DNA from: an uncultured Archangium sp.
GTDB taxonomy: Bacteria > Myxococcota > Myxococcia > Myxococcales > Myxococcaceae
Direction: 5' to 3'
Length of the DNA: 64,000 nucleotides
Assembly (NCBI GenBank): GCA_903905455.1
Contig: CAIVGN010000045.1
Span: forward strand, 1-64,000
Shown here: one piece after another, positions 63,044 through 64,000 of the stretch
Numbering within the stretch: the first letter of the stretch is position 1
Layout of the letters: each line of letters starts with the position of its first letter
The notes under the pieces: model-generated
What the model saw: only the letters and a program-made list of their open reading frames with translations
Databases searched by the model: none
Told to the model about the DNA's origin: nothing
Translations under genes and position numbers: made by a program

Positions 63044-64000
63044 TCAGCGCTTGAGCCACGGCAGCGCGTCACCGTTGAGCGCCCACAGGCTGTCGGGGTA
63101 CCCGGTGGCGGTGTTGAACGCGCCCCAGTTCACGTTCGAGTACCGGTACCCGTAGCCACCGTGGTCGCTCTCGGCCCACTGGCTCTGGGGCACGCCCATG
63201 GCCCGCAAGGTCATGCCCAGCCACTGGTGCATGAAGAGGCCCGGGCTCTGGGGCTCCGCGCCGTTGGTGTCGTAGAGGAGCCCGGTGTTCCGGTAGTCGA
63301 CGTACTGGCCGGTGTTGAAGTAGCCGCCCGCGCCGCCGAAGGTGATCACCGGCACCGAGAAGGTGTTGTGGGTGATGTTGCCGCTCTCCTGGGTCCACAC
63401 CACGAGGCTGTGGTCGAGCAGCGTTCCGCCCTGCCCGTCCGGCGTCGCGTCGAGCTTCGCCACCAGGTCGAGCATCACGTCTTCGAAGAAGCGCTGGTTG
63501 CCGCCCGCGAGCACCGCCTGGGGCGCCGAGGGCATCTGGTTGTCGGCCGCGGGGGCGCGCTGCTCGGCCCGGTGCGCCACCGACTGGTGGTAGTCGCCGG
63601 TGAAGTCGGTGAAGTTCGAGTCGGCTTCCATGATCGCGATGCGCGACAGGCCGCAGGTGAACGCGCTGACCACGAGATCGTTGAGCATCTTCGACGAGGC
63701 CGCCTGCTTCGACGGGTTGACGTCGTAGTCGCCGACGTAGGGCGCGCCGAACTGGTCGCGGTTGCTGCGCGCGGGCCGTACCGGCTGGGTGCACTGGGCG
63801 CCCACGGTGACGTTGAGGCGGCGCTTGAGCTCGTCGAGGCGCTGGAGGTGCTGCTCGACGCGCAGCTTGTCTTCGCCCGAGAGCCGCCGGGCCGAGTCGT
63901 GCAGGCGCTGGAAGTCGTCACGCACGCGGTTGACCGCTGGGGCGCGCGGCGCGGGCCCACCGACCATCGTCCCCGGGGGGAAGAGCCGGTCGTACCAGTC
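63044..64000 (-). CDS. DUF1552-family secreted protein, N-terminus outside window
   Basis: At least 318 C-terminal residues; the frame stays open through the ATG at 63967 to the end of the window, with WYDRLFPPG just before it, so the gene continues beyond. Features of DUF1552: HLQRLDELKRRL, NDLVVSAFTCGLSRIA, LLDHSLVVWTQESGN, ITFGGAGG, WLGMTLRAMGVP. These proteins often occur in myxobacteria and planctomycetes with cytochrome-bearing partners; function unknown. Confidence 0.8.
   Translation of the reverse strand, partial: DWYDRLFPPGTMVGGPAPRAPAVNRVRDDFQRLHDSARRLSGEDKLRVEQHLQRLDELKRRLNVTVGAQCTQPVRPARSNRDQFGAPYVGDYDVNPSKQAASSKMLNDLVVSAFTCGLSRIAIMEADSNFTDFTGDYHQSVAHRAEQRAPAADNQMPSAPQAVLAGGNQRFFEDVMLDLVAKLDATPDGQGGTLLDHSLVVWTQESGNITHNTFSVPVITFGGAGGYFNTGQYVDYRNTGLLYDTNGAEPQSPGLFMHQWLGMTLRAMGVPQSQWAESDHGGYGYRYSNVNWGAFNTATGYPDSLWALNGDALPWLKR

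Overview
The window is one high-GC (roughly 70%), gene-dense stretch with the character of a Myxococcota (myxobacterial) genome. The basis is the many cell-surface lipoproteins with Asp/Ala/Gly- or Thr/Gly-rich linkers, two probable MYXO-CTERM sorting tails, choice-of-anchor-D/ASH repeats, TSP3 repeats, PAS-hybrid kinases and CxxxxCH multihaem cytochromes. The genus cannot be settled from this sequence. I see no rRNA, tRNA, CRISPR array, phage or transposase. Gaps are short; the longest without a confident gene is just under 300 bp.

Layout. 1-8.5 kb: an adenylate-forming ligase translationally coupled to an NAD-synthetase-like amidotransferase, a flavin-reductase-like protein with a PCP_red-like tail, a ZU5-like lipoprotein, small hypotheticals, and a BchE-type B12/radical-SAM protein. 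8.4-14.8 kb (minus): a MacA/MacB-type ABC efflux operon with a lipocalin and a glutathione transferase, then FtsH. 14.9-18.4 kb: a P-type cation ATPase and an OmpA-like protein. 18.4-22.0 kb (minus): an operon of a cytochrome b561-SHP fusion, a dihaem cytochrome (DHC), a response regulator and a histidine kinase. 22-32.9 kb: EEP nuclease, PdxA, rhodanese, surface lipoproteins, and a run of SPFH, NAD-kinase-like, DMT/EamA-like, SDR and GNAT genes. 32.9-37.7 kb: two very large multihaem c-type cytochromes and a monohaem cytochrome. 37.8-43.1 kb: a complete NAD-linked [NiFe]-hydrogenase operon hoxEFUYHW. 43.1-45.7 kb: a PAS-hybrid kinase and its internally deleted tandem paralogue. 46-49.5 kb: SH3/TSP3 surface protein and an M48 metallopeptidase. 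49.5-52.8 kb: acetyl-CoA synthetase and a PuuD-like urate hydroxylase with a cytochrome c domain. 52.9-54.4 kb: a CheR/CheB pair. 54.6-64 kb: secreted/surface proteins, including a 1585-residue fusion, and a partial DUF1552 protein.

How it works together: redox proteins dominate. A reversible NAD-linked hydrogenase, multihaem cytochromes, the b561-SHP/DHC module and a cytochrome-tailed PuuD suggest a facultative or microaerobic life with several ways to move electrons between the NAD pool, the membrane and the periplasm (inference). A second theme is the cell surface.

Sequence-level structure that the gene list does not explain: (i) a 50-bp hairpin-forming repeat, 49/50 identical, lies between two unrelated convergent gene pairs; (ii) 63 bp of the 3' end of puuD is duplicated 3.2 kb downstream, next to the start of another gene; (iii) many monocistronic genes have a TANNNT hexamer 6-9 nt before the start codon, suggesting leaderless transcripts; (iv) a MYXO-CTERM surface protein reads without a stop into a second protein that has its own signal peptide.
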